Shown piece by piece: positions 50,697 to 59,514 of a stretch of DNA of 64,000 nt; positions within the stretch are counted from its first letter, which is position 1, and every line of letters starts with the position of its first letter. The notes under the pieces were generated by a model. The model searched no databases, was not told where the DNA came from, and was given only the letters and a program-made list of their open reading frames with translations. The DNA is from Granulicella mallensis MP5ACTX8 (GTDB lineage: Bacteria; Acidobacteriota; Terriglobia; Terriglobales; Acidobacteriaceae). The translations under genes were made by a program, and so were the position numbers. The stretch covers positions 3,286,001 through 3,350,000 of the forward strand of contig NC_016631.1 in assembly GCF_000178955.2 (NCBI RefSeq). The letters run 5' to 3'.

Positions 50697-50962
50697 ACCC
50701 ACAGAATCGTCATCCTGAGCCTAGCGCCTCGCGCTTTTGCGAGGCGCGTCCGTTCGACTACGCTCAGGACCGAAGGACCCCGAAGACCTTGATCTCGCCC
50801 TTACTGTCCGGATCTTTTCCACTACGAAAGCCCAGGCTCGAGCGCTCGAAGTAGAAAAGGTGCGAAGGGTATGGGCAAGATTAAACCCTCGGGGTCCTTC
50901 GACTCCGCGTTCCCAAAAGCCGGGACGCTCCGCTCAGGATGACGATTCTGTGGCGAGATAAA
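50697..50962. repeat. Long palindromic dispersed repeat, family B copy 2
   Basis: Begins CCCACAGAATCGTCATCCTG, continues with GCGCTTTTGCGAGGCGCG, AGGACCGAAGGACCCCGAAG and CTCGAGCGCTCGAAG in the middle, and ends GGGGTCCTTCGACTC, CTCAGGATGACGATTCTGTG. It is the second copy of the 43837-44086 element, with its own small hairpin of CGAGGCGC type in each arm. It lies between the exporter start and the tex end; the 445-bp gap (50529-50973) holds no gene. Confidence 0.87.
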
Positions 50963-50973
50963 AACACTACTAC

Positions 50974-53232
50974 TCAGTTGGCACTAACCCGCCACTTCGT
51001 AGAAAGCGCCGCCAGCTTATCGTCCATCGAAGCTACCGGCTTCGGCGCCGCCGGCCCCTTGGGCTTTGGAGAGGACGGTGCCTGCAGCGCCTTGATCGAC
51101 AGCGCAATGCGCTTCGTCTTCGTGTCCGCCGTCAACACCTTCGCCTTGACGATCTGTCCGGCCTTCAAGACCTCCGACGGATCTTTGATAAAGCGATTCG
51201 AGATCTCGGAGATGTGCACCAGACCATCCTGGTGAACACCAATATCGATAAAGGCCCCGAACTTCGTCACATTGGTAACGACGCCCTCCAGCACCATCCC
51301 CGGCTGCACATCCGACAATTCACGCACCGACTCGTTGAACGCCGCCGCCACAAACTGATCGCGCGGATCGCGGCCCGGCTTCTTCAACTCTTCCAGAATG
51401 TCCTGCAGGGTGAACGTGCCCGCGGAAAAGTCGGTTGCCTTTACCTTGGCCAGCAGCTGAGGGCTGCGGATAAGTTCGGCGACCGGCGTATCGAGCGAGC
51501 TGGCAATCTGAGCGACCAGAGGATACGACTCCGGGTGCACCGCCGTGCTATCGAGCGGCTCATCGCCATTGCGAATGCGCAGAAATCCCGCCGCCTGCTC
51601 AAACGTCTTCGGCCCGATGCCCGGTACCTCATGAAGCTGCGCGCGCGAACGAAAGCGCCCATTCGTATCGCGGAAGCTGACGATATTGAGCGCGATGCGT
51701 TCGCTAACGCCCGCGACATAGCGCAACAGCGTCCACGAAGCCGTATTGAGATCGACACCCACACGGTTCACGCAGCTCTCGATCACCGTCTCCAGCGACT
51801 GCTGCAACTGGCGCTGATCCACATCATGCTGATACTGCCCCACGCCAATGGACTTGGGATCGACCTTCACCAACTCGGAGAGCGGGTCTTGTAGCCGCCG
51901 CGCGATGGAGATTGCGCCACGAACGGTAAGGTCCAGATCCGGGAACTCCTGCCGCGCGATATCGGAGGCAGAGTAGATACTCGCCCCGGACTCCGAGACC
52001 GTCACCCGGAAGATGCCGTCGATCTTCTTCTCCTGGAAGAAGTCGCGGACAAAAGCATCGGTCTCACGAGAAGCCGTGCCGTTCCCGATAGCGATGGCGC
52101 GAACGTTATGCTTCGCCACCAGCGCCGCCAGCTTCTGCGTGGCCTCGGTCGTCCTGCCAGTGTGGGGATAGATCACATCATGAGCCAGGAACTTGCCCGT
52201 CTCGTCCACAATCGCGATTTTGCAGCCTGTACGCAGACCAGGATCGATCCCCAGTACGCCGATAGGACCCGCAGGAGCAGCCAGCAGAAGGTGCTGCAGA
52301 TTCTCGCGGAAGACCTGGATCGCATCCGTATCGGAACGCCGCTTCAGCTCCAATCGCAGCTCTCCCTGGATCGACGCATTGAGAAGCCGCTTCCAGCAGT
52401 CCTCAATCGCAAGATTGAGTTGAGCCGTCCAGTCCCCTTCAACACGCAGAATGCTGGAGCGAAGTACGCCCATAATGCGCGGCTCTTCCAGCTCGATAAG
52501 CCAGTACAGAACGCTCTCCGCTTCACCCCGCCGAACCGCAAGCATGCGATGCGAAGGAATCGTCTTCACGGGCTCGCGATACTCGTAGTACATCTTGAAC
52601 TTTTCCTGCTCGTCCTTCGCATCGAAGCTCTTGCGGCTGACGATCAGGCCCTCTTCGAACATCAAGTGACGCGCCGCCTTGCGAACCGCTGCGTCCTCAC
52701 TGATGAGTTCCGCCACGATATGGCGCGCGCCCTCAAGCGCATCCTCCACGGTAGCCACTTCTTTCGCAGGATCGACGAGTGACTGCGCCAACTCCATCAA
52801 ACCCTCTGCAGCAGGCGTCTGCGCCCAGATGTACTGGCCCAGCGGCTCCAGCCCCTTCTCGCGAGCGATGGTCGCCTTCGTGCGACGCTTCGGCCGATAG
52901 GGCAGGTAGAGGTCTTCCAGTTCGCTCCGGTCCAATGTCGCGGCGATACGGGCCTTCAGATCGTCGGTTAGCTTTCCCTGCTCCGCGATAGAAGCAAGGA
53001 TCGTCTCCCTGCGCGACACAAGCTCGCGGAAGTAAGCGAGCTTCTCCTCCGTATCCCGAATCTGGACCTCGTCGAGGTTGCCTGTCGCTTCCTTGCGATA
53101 ACGGGCGATAAAGGGGACAGTCGAGCCCTCGTCCAACAGCGACATGACGGCGAGAACGCCGTGCAGAGGCAGATTGAGAGTTTGCGCGATGTGAAGGAGA
53201 ATCTGGGGGTCAAGCGATGTGAGGGCAGCCAT
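50974..53232 (-). CDS. tex: RNA-binding transcription accessory protein Tex
   Basis: A 752-residue cytoplasmic nucleic-acid-binding protein related to eukaryotic Spt6. The N-terminal HTH-like part has LPLHGVLAVMSLLDEGSTVPFIARYRKEATGNLDEVQ. The YqgF-like domain has IGVLGIDPGLRTGCKIAIVD. The helix-hairpin-helix region reads VESCVNRVGVDLNTAS-type (ESCVNRVGVDLNTAS) and EVPGIGPKTFEQAAGFLRI. The C-terminal S1 domain reads LEGVVTNVTKFGAFIDIGVHQDGLVHISEISNRFI. The ATG at 53232 has AGGGGTG just upstream; earlier in-frame starts lack support. It lies in line with rarA and the methyltransferase gene but is separated from rarA by 214 bp. Confidence 0.95.
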   Translation of the reverse strand: MAALTSLDPQILLHIAQTLNLPLHGVLAVMSLLDEGSTVPFIARYRKEATGNLDEVQIRDTEEKLAYFRELVSRRETILASIAEQGKLTDDLKARIAATLDRSELEDLYLPYRPKRRTKATIAREKGLEPLGQYIWAQTPAAEGLMELAQSLVDPAKEVATVEDALEGARHIVAELISEDAAVRKAARHLMFEEGLIVSRKSFDAKDEQEKFKMYYEYREPVKTIPSHRMLAVRRGEAESVLYWLIELEEPRIMGVLRSSILRVEGDWTAQLNLAIEDCWKRLLNASIQGELRLELKRRSDTDAIQVFRENLQHLLLAAPAGPIGVLGIDPGLRTGCKIAIVDETGKFLAHDVIYPHTGRTTEATQKLAALVAKHNVRAIAIGNGTASRETDAFVRDFFQEKKIDGIFRVTVSESGASIYSASDIARQEFPDLDLTVRGAISIARRLQDPLSELVKVDPKSIGVGQYQHDVDQRQLQQSLETVIESCVNRVGVDLNTASWTLLRYVAGVSERIALNIVSFRDTNGRFRSRAQLHEVPGIGPKTFEQAAGFLRIRNGDEPLDSTAVHPESYPLVAQIASSLDTPVAELIRSPQLLAKVKATDFSAGTFTLQDILEELKKPGRDPRDQFVAAAFNESVRELSDVQPGMVLEGVVTNVTKFGAFIDIGVHQDGLVHISEISNRFIKDPSEVLKAGQIVKAKVLTADTKTKRIALSIKALQAPSSPKPKGPAAPKPVASMDDKLAALSTKWRVSAN

Positions 53233-53334
53233 GTTCACCCCTATGGTATCGAGTCGGAGCGAGGAAAACCCGGCCTCTCCGTCAAAGCCAATGCCTGCAC
53301 CGCGTGGTAGCACCCGTATCGATTGCTGTTGCCT

Positions 53335-53410
53335 GTTTTATGTCGTTGCTTGTTTTGCCGTTGCTTGTTTTTCGTCATCACCCTGAAGCGTAGCTGAAGG
53401 CCCCCGCATT
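53335..53410. repeat. Fragment of dispersed repeat material
   Basis: Contains a direct repeat of GTTGCTTGTTTT (twice within 30 bp) and then CGTCATCACCCTGAAGCGTAG and CTGAAGGCCCCCGCATTTTG, a degraded version of the family B arm start (CGTCATCCTGAGCG and TCGAAGGACCCCG). It looks like half of an element in the tex-rarA gap. Confidence 0.5.
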
Positions 53411-53446
53411 TTGCGCAACCCCGGCTCCAGAGGAACCACCACGCAG

Positions 53447-54790
53447 CTACTTCGCCCGCTTCGCTTCCCGTATCCGCGCGATCTCGTCCATGCGCTGCGA
53501 GAGCAGCTTTTCGCGACCCTCCTGCGTGGGCTGATAGTACCGGCGATTAGCCAGCGACGGCGGCAGGCACTCCATATCAGCGACACGCCCCTCAACATCG
53601 TGCGCGTACTGATAGTCCTTACCATAATCCAGCTCTTTCATCAGCTTCGTCGGAGCATTCCGCAGGTGCAGCGGCACGGGCTCCGCAGGACGCGACTCAA
53701 TATCCGAGCGCACCGCACCAAACGCCGTATAGACCGCGTTTGACTTGGGCGCCAGCGCCAGGTACACCACCGCCTGCGCCAGCGCGAGTTCCCCCTCGGG
53801 AGACCCCAGAAAGTGCATCGCATCGCGCGCCGAGAGACACAGGTTCAACGCTTCAGGAGCAGCCAGGCCAATATCCTCAACCGCCATGCGAACCACACGC
53901 CGCGCGACATACATCGGATCTTCGCCCGCAAACAACATCCGGCCCAGCCAGTAAAGCGCCGCATCCGCATCCGAGTTGCGCACGCTCTTGTGCAGTGCCG
54001 AAATAATGTCGTAATGCTGCTCGCCCTTCTTGTCATAGAGCAGCACACGCTGCTGCAGTGCCTCCGCCGCAAGCGCCTTCGTCAACAACTTTTCGCCACG
54101 CCCCTCGGTCAGTTTCGCCCCAACTTCGAGCGCGTTCAGAGCATTGCGAGCATCGCCGCTTGAGTAAGACGCAATCGCCTCCAGCGCACCCTCTTCGACC
54201 TCAAGCTGCAGCGCTCCCAAACCCCGCTCTGCGTCCTGCAAGGCCCGCTGCAACAGCGCCACCACCTCATCCTGCCCCAGGGCGCGCAGCGTATAGACGC
54301 GGCAGCGTGACAGCAGCGCGGCATTGATCTCAAACGAAGGATTCTCTGTCGTCGCTCCGATCAGGCGAATCGTTCCACGCTCGACATAGGGCAAAAACGC
54401 ATCCTGCTGCGCCTTGTTGAAGCGATGAATCTCGTCCACAAACAGGATCGTGCGCGAGCCGAACTCCGCAGCCTTCTCGGCCTCGACCATCACCTGCTTA
54501 ATTTCCTTGATACCCGAAAGCACCGCAGAAAACTCGATGAAGCTGGCCTGCGTCTCCCGCGCAATGATCTTCGCCAGCGTCGTCTTACCGACACCCGGAG
54601 GCCCCCAGAACAGCAGCGAAGCCGAGTCGTCGCGCTCAATCTGCAACCGCAGCGGCATGCCCGGCCCCAGCAGATGCTGCTGGCCGAAAAACTCATCCAG
54701 CGAACGTGGACGCATGCGCTCAGCCAGCGGTGCCGTCTTCACGACTCGCTGGGCACTTCGTTCCGGTAATCCTGTATCGAAGAGGCTCAT
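53447..54790 (-). CDS. rarA: Replication-associated recombination ATPase RarA (MgsA)
   Basis: AAA+ ATPase of 447 residues, related to clamp-loader subunits and acting at stalled forks. MSLFDTGLP and PLAERMRPRSLDEFFGQQHLLGPG open the protein. Walker A is LLFWGPPGVGKTTLAKII, Walker B TILFVDEIHRFNKAQQDAFLP, sensor IRLIGATTENPSFEINAALLSRC. The C-terminal part has the family-specific DIISALHKSVRNSDADAALYWLGRMLFAGEDP and GYQYAHD-like KDYQYAHDVEG. The ATG at 54790 overlaps the methyltransferase stop by one base (TGATG), with AAGGA six bases upstream, so the two are coupled. Confidence 0.95.
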   Translation of the reverse strand: MSLFDTGLPERSAQRVVKTAPLAERMRPRSLDEFFGQQHLLGPGMPLRLQIERDDSASLLFWGPPGVGKTTLAKIIARETQASFIEFSAVLSGIKEIKQVMVEAEKAAEFGSRTILFVDEIHRFNKAQQDAFLPYVERGTIRLIGATTENPSFEINAALLSRCRVYTLRALGQDEVVALLQRALQDAERGLGALQLEVEEGALEAIASYSSGDARNALNALEVGAKLTEGRGEKLLTKALAAEALQQRVLLYDKKGEQHYDIISALHKSVRNSDADAALYWLGRMLFAGEDPMYVARRVVRMAVEDIGLAAPEALNLCLSARDAMHFLGSPEGELALAQAVVYLALAPKSNAVYTAFGAVRSDIESRPAEPVPLHLRNAPTKLMKELDYGKDYQYAHDVEGRVADMECLPPSLANRRYYQPTQEGREKLLSQRMDEIARIREAKRAK

Positions 54791-55620
54791 CACAATCCTT
54801 TGCTTAGATGGATGCGCCCGAACGCCTCATGGAGGTTCTGCCGAAACGATTCATACATCAACGTCGATCCGGCGATCGCCGCATTCAACGACTCGACGGA
54901 GCAAGGAATATGCACCTGCTCATCCGCCAACTCCAGCGCGGTCATCGACAACCCAGCCCCTTCATTGCCGATCATGAGCGCGCAGGGTGCCAGAAGCTTC
55001 GCCTGCATCACGGGCGTCGCACCGGATGACCGCGCCACCGCTGCATAAAGTCGAACGCCTTCCGCCCCGAGCGCAGATTTGATCTCACTCAGAGGTCCAC
55101 GCACAACAGGCATACGAAACACCGACCCAGCAGAAGCGCGCATCGCCTTGGGGTTCCATTGATTGACGGTTCCCGGTGTCACGTACACTCGGCTGACAGA
55201 AAACGCCTCAGCAGAACGAATCAACGTGCCAAAGTTGCCGGGGTCCTGAATATCTTCCAGCACAAGGCACACCTCAGAATTTTTCGGCGCCCCCAGAGGC
55301 AGCGGCTGCGCGATCCTGAAGGTCGCCGCAACCCCCTGCGGCGAAGCAGTATCTACCGCGCTCTCGAAGACATCTTTGCTCAACACGGCCCAGCTCTGAG
55401 CCTGCAATCCTCTGAGAGATGCCCGCTCCAGCACTCCCTCGCTTCCCTCGCGGACGTACACGGTATCGAAGCCGATCCCCGACCGCAGCGCCTCGCCGAT
55501 CAGATTCTCCCCTTCAATCCCGAGGAGATCGCCGGGCAAAGAGGACTTTCCGCTGCATGCCGCGCGCAGAGCTTTTACGCGGGCATTCGTGCGGCTTGTA
55601 ATAGGTGGCGGTAAGGTCAT
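54790..55620 (-). CDS. TrmH/SpoU-family RNA 2'-O-methyltransferase
   Basis: A 276-residue SPOUT-class methyltransferase. The substrate-binding N-terminus has ITSRTNARVKALRAACSG and LGIEGENLIGEALRSG, as in the TrmH/RlmB group. The knotted catalytic domain has CLVLEDIQDPGNFGTLIRSAEAF (motif 1), ALMIGNEGAGLSMTAL (motif 2) and VHIPCSVESLNAAIAGSTLMYE (motif 3). The exact target (23S rRNA or tRNA position) cannot be told. It is coupled to rarA downstream and divergent from the threonylcarbamoyl-AMP synthase gene. Confidence 0.92.
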   Translation of the reverse strand: MTLPPPITSRTNARVKALRAACSGKSSLPGDLLGIEGENLIGEALRSGIGFDTVYVREGSEGVLERASLRGLQAQSWAVLSKDVFESAVDTASPQGVAATFRIAQPLPLGAPKNSEVCLVLEDIQDPGNFGTLIRSAEAFSVSRVYVTPGTVNQWNPKAMRASAGSVFRMPVVRGPLSEIKSALGAEGVRLYAAVARSSGATPVMQAKLLAPCALMIGNEGAGLSMTALELADEQVHIPCSVESLNAAIAGSTLMYESFRQNLHEAFGRIHLSKGL

Positions 55621-55718
55621 CGCGATTCCAAGTGTATCCTTGGTTCATCTTCACGTGCCGTCGTGCTATAAGCGAAGACAGGGCAAAGACGCTCTCCACG
55701 GAAAACAAGGGACCCATC

Positions 55719-56363
55719 GTGACGGCTGAACTTCTCCGCATCCATCCTGACGAACCGGAATCCGCACACATCGACCGCGTCGTGCAGCACCTTAACAGCG
55801 GCGAAGTCGTTGCGCTGCCCACCGACACCTTCTATGGCCTCGCCGTCGATCCCGTAAATCTTCGCGCCGTCGACCGCATCTATGACCTCAAGTCGCGCGC
55901 CCGGCACAAACCACTGTCGCTGCTGATCGCCGATGTCGCACAGGCCTACGAGCTTGCTCGCGGCATCGACACCGCCTTCGACCGGCTCGCCGAGCGCTTC
56001 TGGCCCGGCCCCCTTACCATCATCGTGAAGGCCGGCAGCAAGCTGCCGCTGCGGGTGACCGCCAACACCGGCAACGTCGCTCTGCGCGTTCCGGAGGCCC
56101 CCATCTGCCGCGCTGTCGTGGCCAAGCTGGGGCTTCCCATCACGGCGACCTCCGCCAACCTGCGCGGCCTGCCAGAGTGCTCCTATGCCGGTTGCGTGCG
56201 CGACCAGTTCGGCGACAAGATCCCGCTGATCGTCGACGGAGGCCCCACCTCCCGCTCGATGGCCACCACCATCGTCGATCTGAGCGGAGGCGGGAACTCC
56301 TGGATGATCCTCCGTGAGGGCGCCATCCCCACCCATGAGATTGCTCTCGCCCTGCAGCGATGA
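55719..56363 (+). CDS. L-threonylcarbamoyladenylate synthase (Sua5/YrdC family)
   Basis: Makes threonylcarbamoyl-AMP from threonine, bicarbonate and ATP for the t6A37 modification of ANN-decoding tRNAs. The YrdC domain has VVQHLNSGEVVALPTDTFYGLAVD, RIYDLKSRARHKPLSLLI, RFWPGPLTIIVKAG, NTGNVALRVPEAPICRAVVAKLGLPITATSANLRGLPE and LIVDGG. The start is a GTG at 55719 with AAGGGA seven bases upstream, giving 214 residues without the linker domain of long Sua5 proteins. A longer upstream frame would overlap the methyltransferase gene on the other strand and is not favoured. The tail SSGG-like end (DLSGGGNSWMILREG) is normal. Confidence 0.94.
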   Translation: MTAELLRIHPDEPESAHIDRVVQHLNSGEVVALPTDTFYGLAVDPVNLRAVDRIYDLKSRARHKPLSLLIADVAQAYELARGIDTAFDRLAERFWPGPLTIIVKAGSKLPLRVTANTGNVALRVPEAPICRAVVAKLGLPITATSANLRGLPECSYAGCVRDQFGDKIPLIVDGGPTSRSMATTIVDLSGGGNSWMILREGAIPTHEIALALQR

Positions 56364-56419
56364 AGACACCCTCCATTGGCGTCTGAGGCCGTCTCGCGGC
56401 ATACTAGTACTTCCCTACC

Positions 56420-57088
56420 ATGACGAACGCGAACAGTCCCGAGACGAAGAGCCCCGCCGGCCGGAGATTCCTGCGCTGGCTTCTCTTGATCCTGCTGCTG
56501 GTGGCTGTCGCCTGGTTCGGCTGGGTCTATCGTGAGATCAAGTTCACTGCGGACATAGACAACGCGCAGACCGCCGATGCGATCGCCGTATTCGGCGCAG
56601 CAGAGTACGCCGGACGCCCCTCCCCCGTGCTCCACGCACGACTGGACAAGGCCGTAGCGCTGTATCAGCGCGGCATCGCTCCGGTGGTCGTCACGCTGGG
56701 CGGAGGAGGCGACAAAGACTCCGGCAACACCGAGGGCGGCGTCGGACGCGACTATCTGCTTGCCAATGGGGTGCCCTATGACAAGATCATCGCCGAGACG
56801 GAGTCCTTCGATACCGAGCAACAGGTAGAGAATCTTGCCCTGATCGCAGAACGAGAGCACTTTCGCCACATCGTCGTCGTGAGCGACGGAACGCACCTGT
56901 TCCGCATCGCCCTGCTCTGCCGTCGCGCGGGACTGCAGGTCTACACCTCGCCCCGTGCCCCCCTCGGGCACATCGACGAACTGGACGAAGCCCAGCGAAT
57001 CATGCACGAGATGCTCAGCTACACGGCCCTGCGGTTCGGCCTGCACGCCAGCTGGATGCATCGCTGGCTGAACGGCAGAGCCGACTAG
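56420..57088 (+). CDS. YdcF-like (DUF218) membrane-anchored protein
   Basis: A 222-residue protein with one N-terminal membrane segment (FLRWLLLILLLVAVAWFGWVYREI, about 17-40) and a periplasm-facing DUF218 domain. Family words are ADAIAVFGAAEYAGRPSPVLHARLDKAVALYQRGIAPVVVTLGG, ETESFDTEQQVENLALI and IVVVSDGTHLFRIALLCRRAG. Members such as ElyC/SanA are tied to envelope or vancomycin-related phenotypes, with no defined reaction. It is 56 bp downstream of the threonylcarbamoyl-AMP synthase gene and probably in the same transcript. Confidence 0.9.
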   Translation: MTNANSPETKSPAGRRFLRWLLLILLLVAVAWFGWVYREIKFTADIDNAQTADAIAVFGAAEYAGRPSPVLHARLDKAVALYQRGIAPVVVTLGGGGDKDSGNTEGGVGRDYLLANGVPYDKIIAETESFDTEQQVENLALIAEREHFRHIVVVSDGTHLFRIALLCRRAGLQVYTSPRAPLGHIDELDEAQRIMHEMLSYTALRFGLHASWMHRWLNGRAD

Positions 57089-57112
57089 TCTCCCAAGCCC
57101 TTAGCGCGTTTG

Positions 57113-57175
57113 CTTTTGTTTTAGCCTTTGCCTTTCTTGTTGTCATTCCCGCAGGGAATCTGCTTCCCGTTGCCT
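57113..57175. repeat. Half copy of family A palindromic repeat
   Basis: CTTTCTTGTTGTCATTCCCG followed by GGGAATCTGCTTCCCGTTGC is the left arm of family A in the variant form seen at the window's first bases. No matching right arm follows. It lies between the convergent YdcF-like and hydroxylase genes. Confidence 0.65.
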
Positions 57176-57202
57176 CAGAAGCCCGGGCGATCTTTTCTTC
57201 CT

Positions 57203-57922
57203 CTATTCCTCCCGATGCAACGTCCCAAAGACCCGATCCCAGATCGTCGTATAGAAACCAAAGTTATACCGAAGATCGGCATGATGCCGCGCATGAAAGG
57301 AGCTGGTTCCTACCTGCTGTATCAGCGGATGCCGCATCCATGTCACAGGAAAAGGTTCCACCCCGGCATGCCCCAAAGTCCCCCAAAGAATATTCAGGCT
57401 CAGATAAACCAGGATCGCCACAGCCGATAGGTGAAAAAGTAAAAGCGCGGAGAGAAGCAATGCGCCAAATCCGATCACTTCAAACGGATTCAATACAAAC
57501 AGGCTGATCGGATTCATCGACTCATGCGTGTGGTGCGTCCTATGAACGATCTTGAAGATCCCCGGATGATGAACGACACGATGAGTCACATACATCCCCG
57601 CATCCATGTAGAACAACAGCAGCAGAGTGTCGAAGACGATTCTAGGCCACGACGGAAAAGTGATATGGATCCATCCGGCCTTCCATAGAAACCACCCGGC
57701 AATAGAAACACCCGCATTCAGCAAGACGCAGCCAAATGCAAGATAGATATCGTGCGCGATGAGCGGCTGTGACGCAGCAAAGACCGTCCGTTTGCGGAAA
57801 CAATAACCAAGCAACCAACAGCCGGTAATACTCGCAACGGCAATCCCCAAGTTACTCAGGACGCTGAAGAGCACCCATGATGCCCGACTTTGGAGATAGA
57901 ACCAGTCATACAGAGTCTTCAC
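57203..57922 (-). CDS. Sterol desaturase / fatty acid hydroxylase superfamily protein
   Basis: A 239-residue membrane protein with about four to five hydrophobic segments. The histidine clusters of a di-iron hydroxylase are present: THRVVHH, KIVHRTHHTHES and FHARHHADLRYNFG. These proteins hydroxylate or desaturate lipids (sterols, carotenoids, fatty acids or hopanoid-like lipids); the substrate is not evident. It stands alone between two repeat copies. Confidence 0.9.
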   Translation of the reverse strand: MKTLYDWFYLQSRASWVLFSVLSNLGIAVASITGCWLLGYCFRKRTVFAASQPLIAHDIYLAFGCVLLNAGVSIAGWFLWKAGWIHITFPSWPRIVFDTLLLLFYMDAGMYVTHRVVHHPGIFKIVHRTHHTHESMNPISLFVLNPFEVIGFGALLLSALLLFHLSAVAILVYLSLNILWGTLGHAGVEPFPVTWMRHPLIQQVGTSSFHARHHADLRYNFGFYTTIWDRVFGTLHREE

Positions 57923-57992
57923 AATAGGCTCATCCTACGGAATCGACCTTACTGCCTGCAAAATTTAAACGCCGCACCTAGACACTTGGAAC

Positions 57993-58190
57993 CCTCTCTG
58001 AATCGTGCAGAGAGGCAGTTGCTGTTGCTTTTCTGGTTGTCATTCCGAGCACAGCGAGGAACCTGCTGTCTCCCGTTCTTTGTTCGTATCGCCCAGGGAC
58101 ACGTGAGCTGAAACGCAGGATAGGTTTGAACGAACACACAACGCTTGTGGTCGTACTGACAAAAAGCGGGGGCAAAAACAAAGGCAACCT
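57993..58190. repeat. Palindromic repeat, family A copy 3 (right arm decayed), with an adjacent hairpin
   Basis: A perfect 8-bp stem CCTCTCTG / CAGAGAGG (57993-58000 with 58008-58015) is followed by the family A left arm TTGTCATTCCGAGCACAGCG and CTGTCTCCCGTTCTTTGTTC. The right arm is reduced to TGACAAAAAGCGGGGGC and AAAACAAAGGC. The rest of the gap before prfB (58191-58374) shows no feature. Confidence 0.8.
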
Positions 58191-58374
58191 ACCTCCACGG
58201 TTTAGGAGATGGATCTAACCTCATCTGAGCCTTCGGCGCGTCGATGCCATAGTCGGGCTTTGTTATGGATACGGTGGGAAAGAGATTCCTCCCGCGATGC
58301 TTCCTATCCTGGCCCATCACCGAGAAAAGTATTCAGCGTCTTCTCAGCGATGGGCCAGTACCGAATAACCTCTG

Positions 58375-59509
58375 TCACCCCAAATCGTCGTCCGCCACCG
58401 CCGCCGGAACGCCGCCCTCGCGACGCATCTTGAGATACCCCCGAATAAAAGGCTCTAGCTCGCCATCCAGCACCCGATCGACGTCACCGACCTCTACGCG
58501 TGTCCGCAGGTCCTTGGCGATGCGATACGGCTGCAACACATAGCTGCGAATCTGCGAGCCAAAATTAATCTCCAGTTTTGAGTCTTCCAGCTTGCGGCTG
58601 ACAGCCTTCTTTTTATCGAGTTCGTACTCATAGAGGCGAGACCGCAGCATCTTCATCGCCTTCTCTTTGTTCTTATGCTGCGAACGCTCATTCTGGCAGC
58701 CCGCAACAATACCCGTCGGAAGATGCGTGATGCGCACGGCAGAGTCCGTCGTATTGACGTGCTGGCCACCCTTGCCGCCCGAACGATAAGTATCGATACG
58801 CAGGTCGTCCGGCTTAATGTCGATCACGATGGAATCGTCGATCTCAGGCGAGACAAAGACGCTGGCAAAGCTTGTATGGCGGCGCTTGGCCTGGTCAAAC
58901 GGAGAAATACGTACCAGCCGATGTACCCCCGTCTCACCCGCAATTAAGCCGAAGGCAAAGTCACCCGTAATGGTAAAGGTCGCGGACTTGATGCCCGCCT
59001 CATCCCCATCCTGGAGTTCGTTGATCTCGGTCTTGAAGCCCTGCCGCTCTGCCCAGCGCAGGTACATGCGCATCAGCATCTCGGCCCAGTCCTGGCTCTC
59101 CGTTCCTCCGGCTCCCGGATGCACCGTAACAATGGCATTCAGGGTGTCGTTCTCTTCCGAGAGCATGGTGCGCGATTCCAGGGCTTCGGAGAAAGCTACC
59201 AGGGAATCGATCTCACGCTTGAGGTCCGGTTCAACCGAGGCTTCGCCCTCACGCATCAGGTCAAAATAAGCGTCGATGTCCTCGCCGCGACGTGCCAACT
59301 CCGCATCGTCGGCCAGTTGCGACTCAAGCCGTTTCCGTTCGCGCATCAACGGCTGCGACTTCGCAGCATCGGCCCAGACCGCCGGATCGGCGATCTTTTC
59401 TTCTATAACGGCAAGCTCTTTTTTCAGGCGGGGCGAGTCAAAGATACTCCCGCAGGTCGCGTACTTTCTCACGGACCGGGGAGTAAGCAAATTCAAGATC
59501 ATTCAACAT
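58375..59509 (-). CDS. prfB: Peptide chain release factor 2 with programmed +1 frameshift
   Basis: Reads UGA and UAA stop codons and releases the peptide. Translation starts at the ATG at 59509 and reads MLNDLEFAYSPVREKVRDLR, then EYL and an in-frame TGA (59438-59440). Shifting +1 at CTT TGA C gives DSPRLKKELAVIEEK and the remaining 354 residues, 377 in all. RF2 marks are RLVRISPFDQAKRRHTSFASV with the SPF stop-reading motif and RSGGKGGQHVNTTDSAVRI with the GGQ catalytic motif. The gene starts 5 bases after the lnt stop, so the two form an operon. Without the frameshift a downstream-only frame would lack the first 23 residues. Confidence 0.96.
59437..59452 (-). promoter_or_regulatory. prfB: Programmed +1 frameshift site of prfB
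   Basis: Minus-strand CGGGAG-TAT-CTT-TGA-C: a Shine-Dalgarno-like CGGGAG three bases before the slippery CTT and an in-frame TGA followed by C. This is the standard arrangement of bacterial prfB, in which low RF2 lets the ribosome slip, so RF2 controls its own synthesis. Confidence 0.95.
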
Positions 59510-59514
59510 AAGAA

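Noticed and set aside
43837-50962. Possible CRISPR array from repeated words.
   Set aside because: The repeats are few, long, kilobases apart and palindromic with unequal centres; no regularly spaced units and no cas genes.
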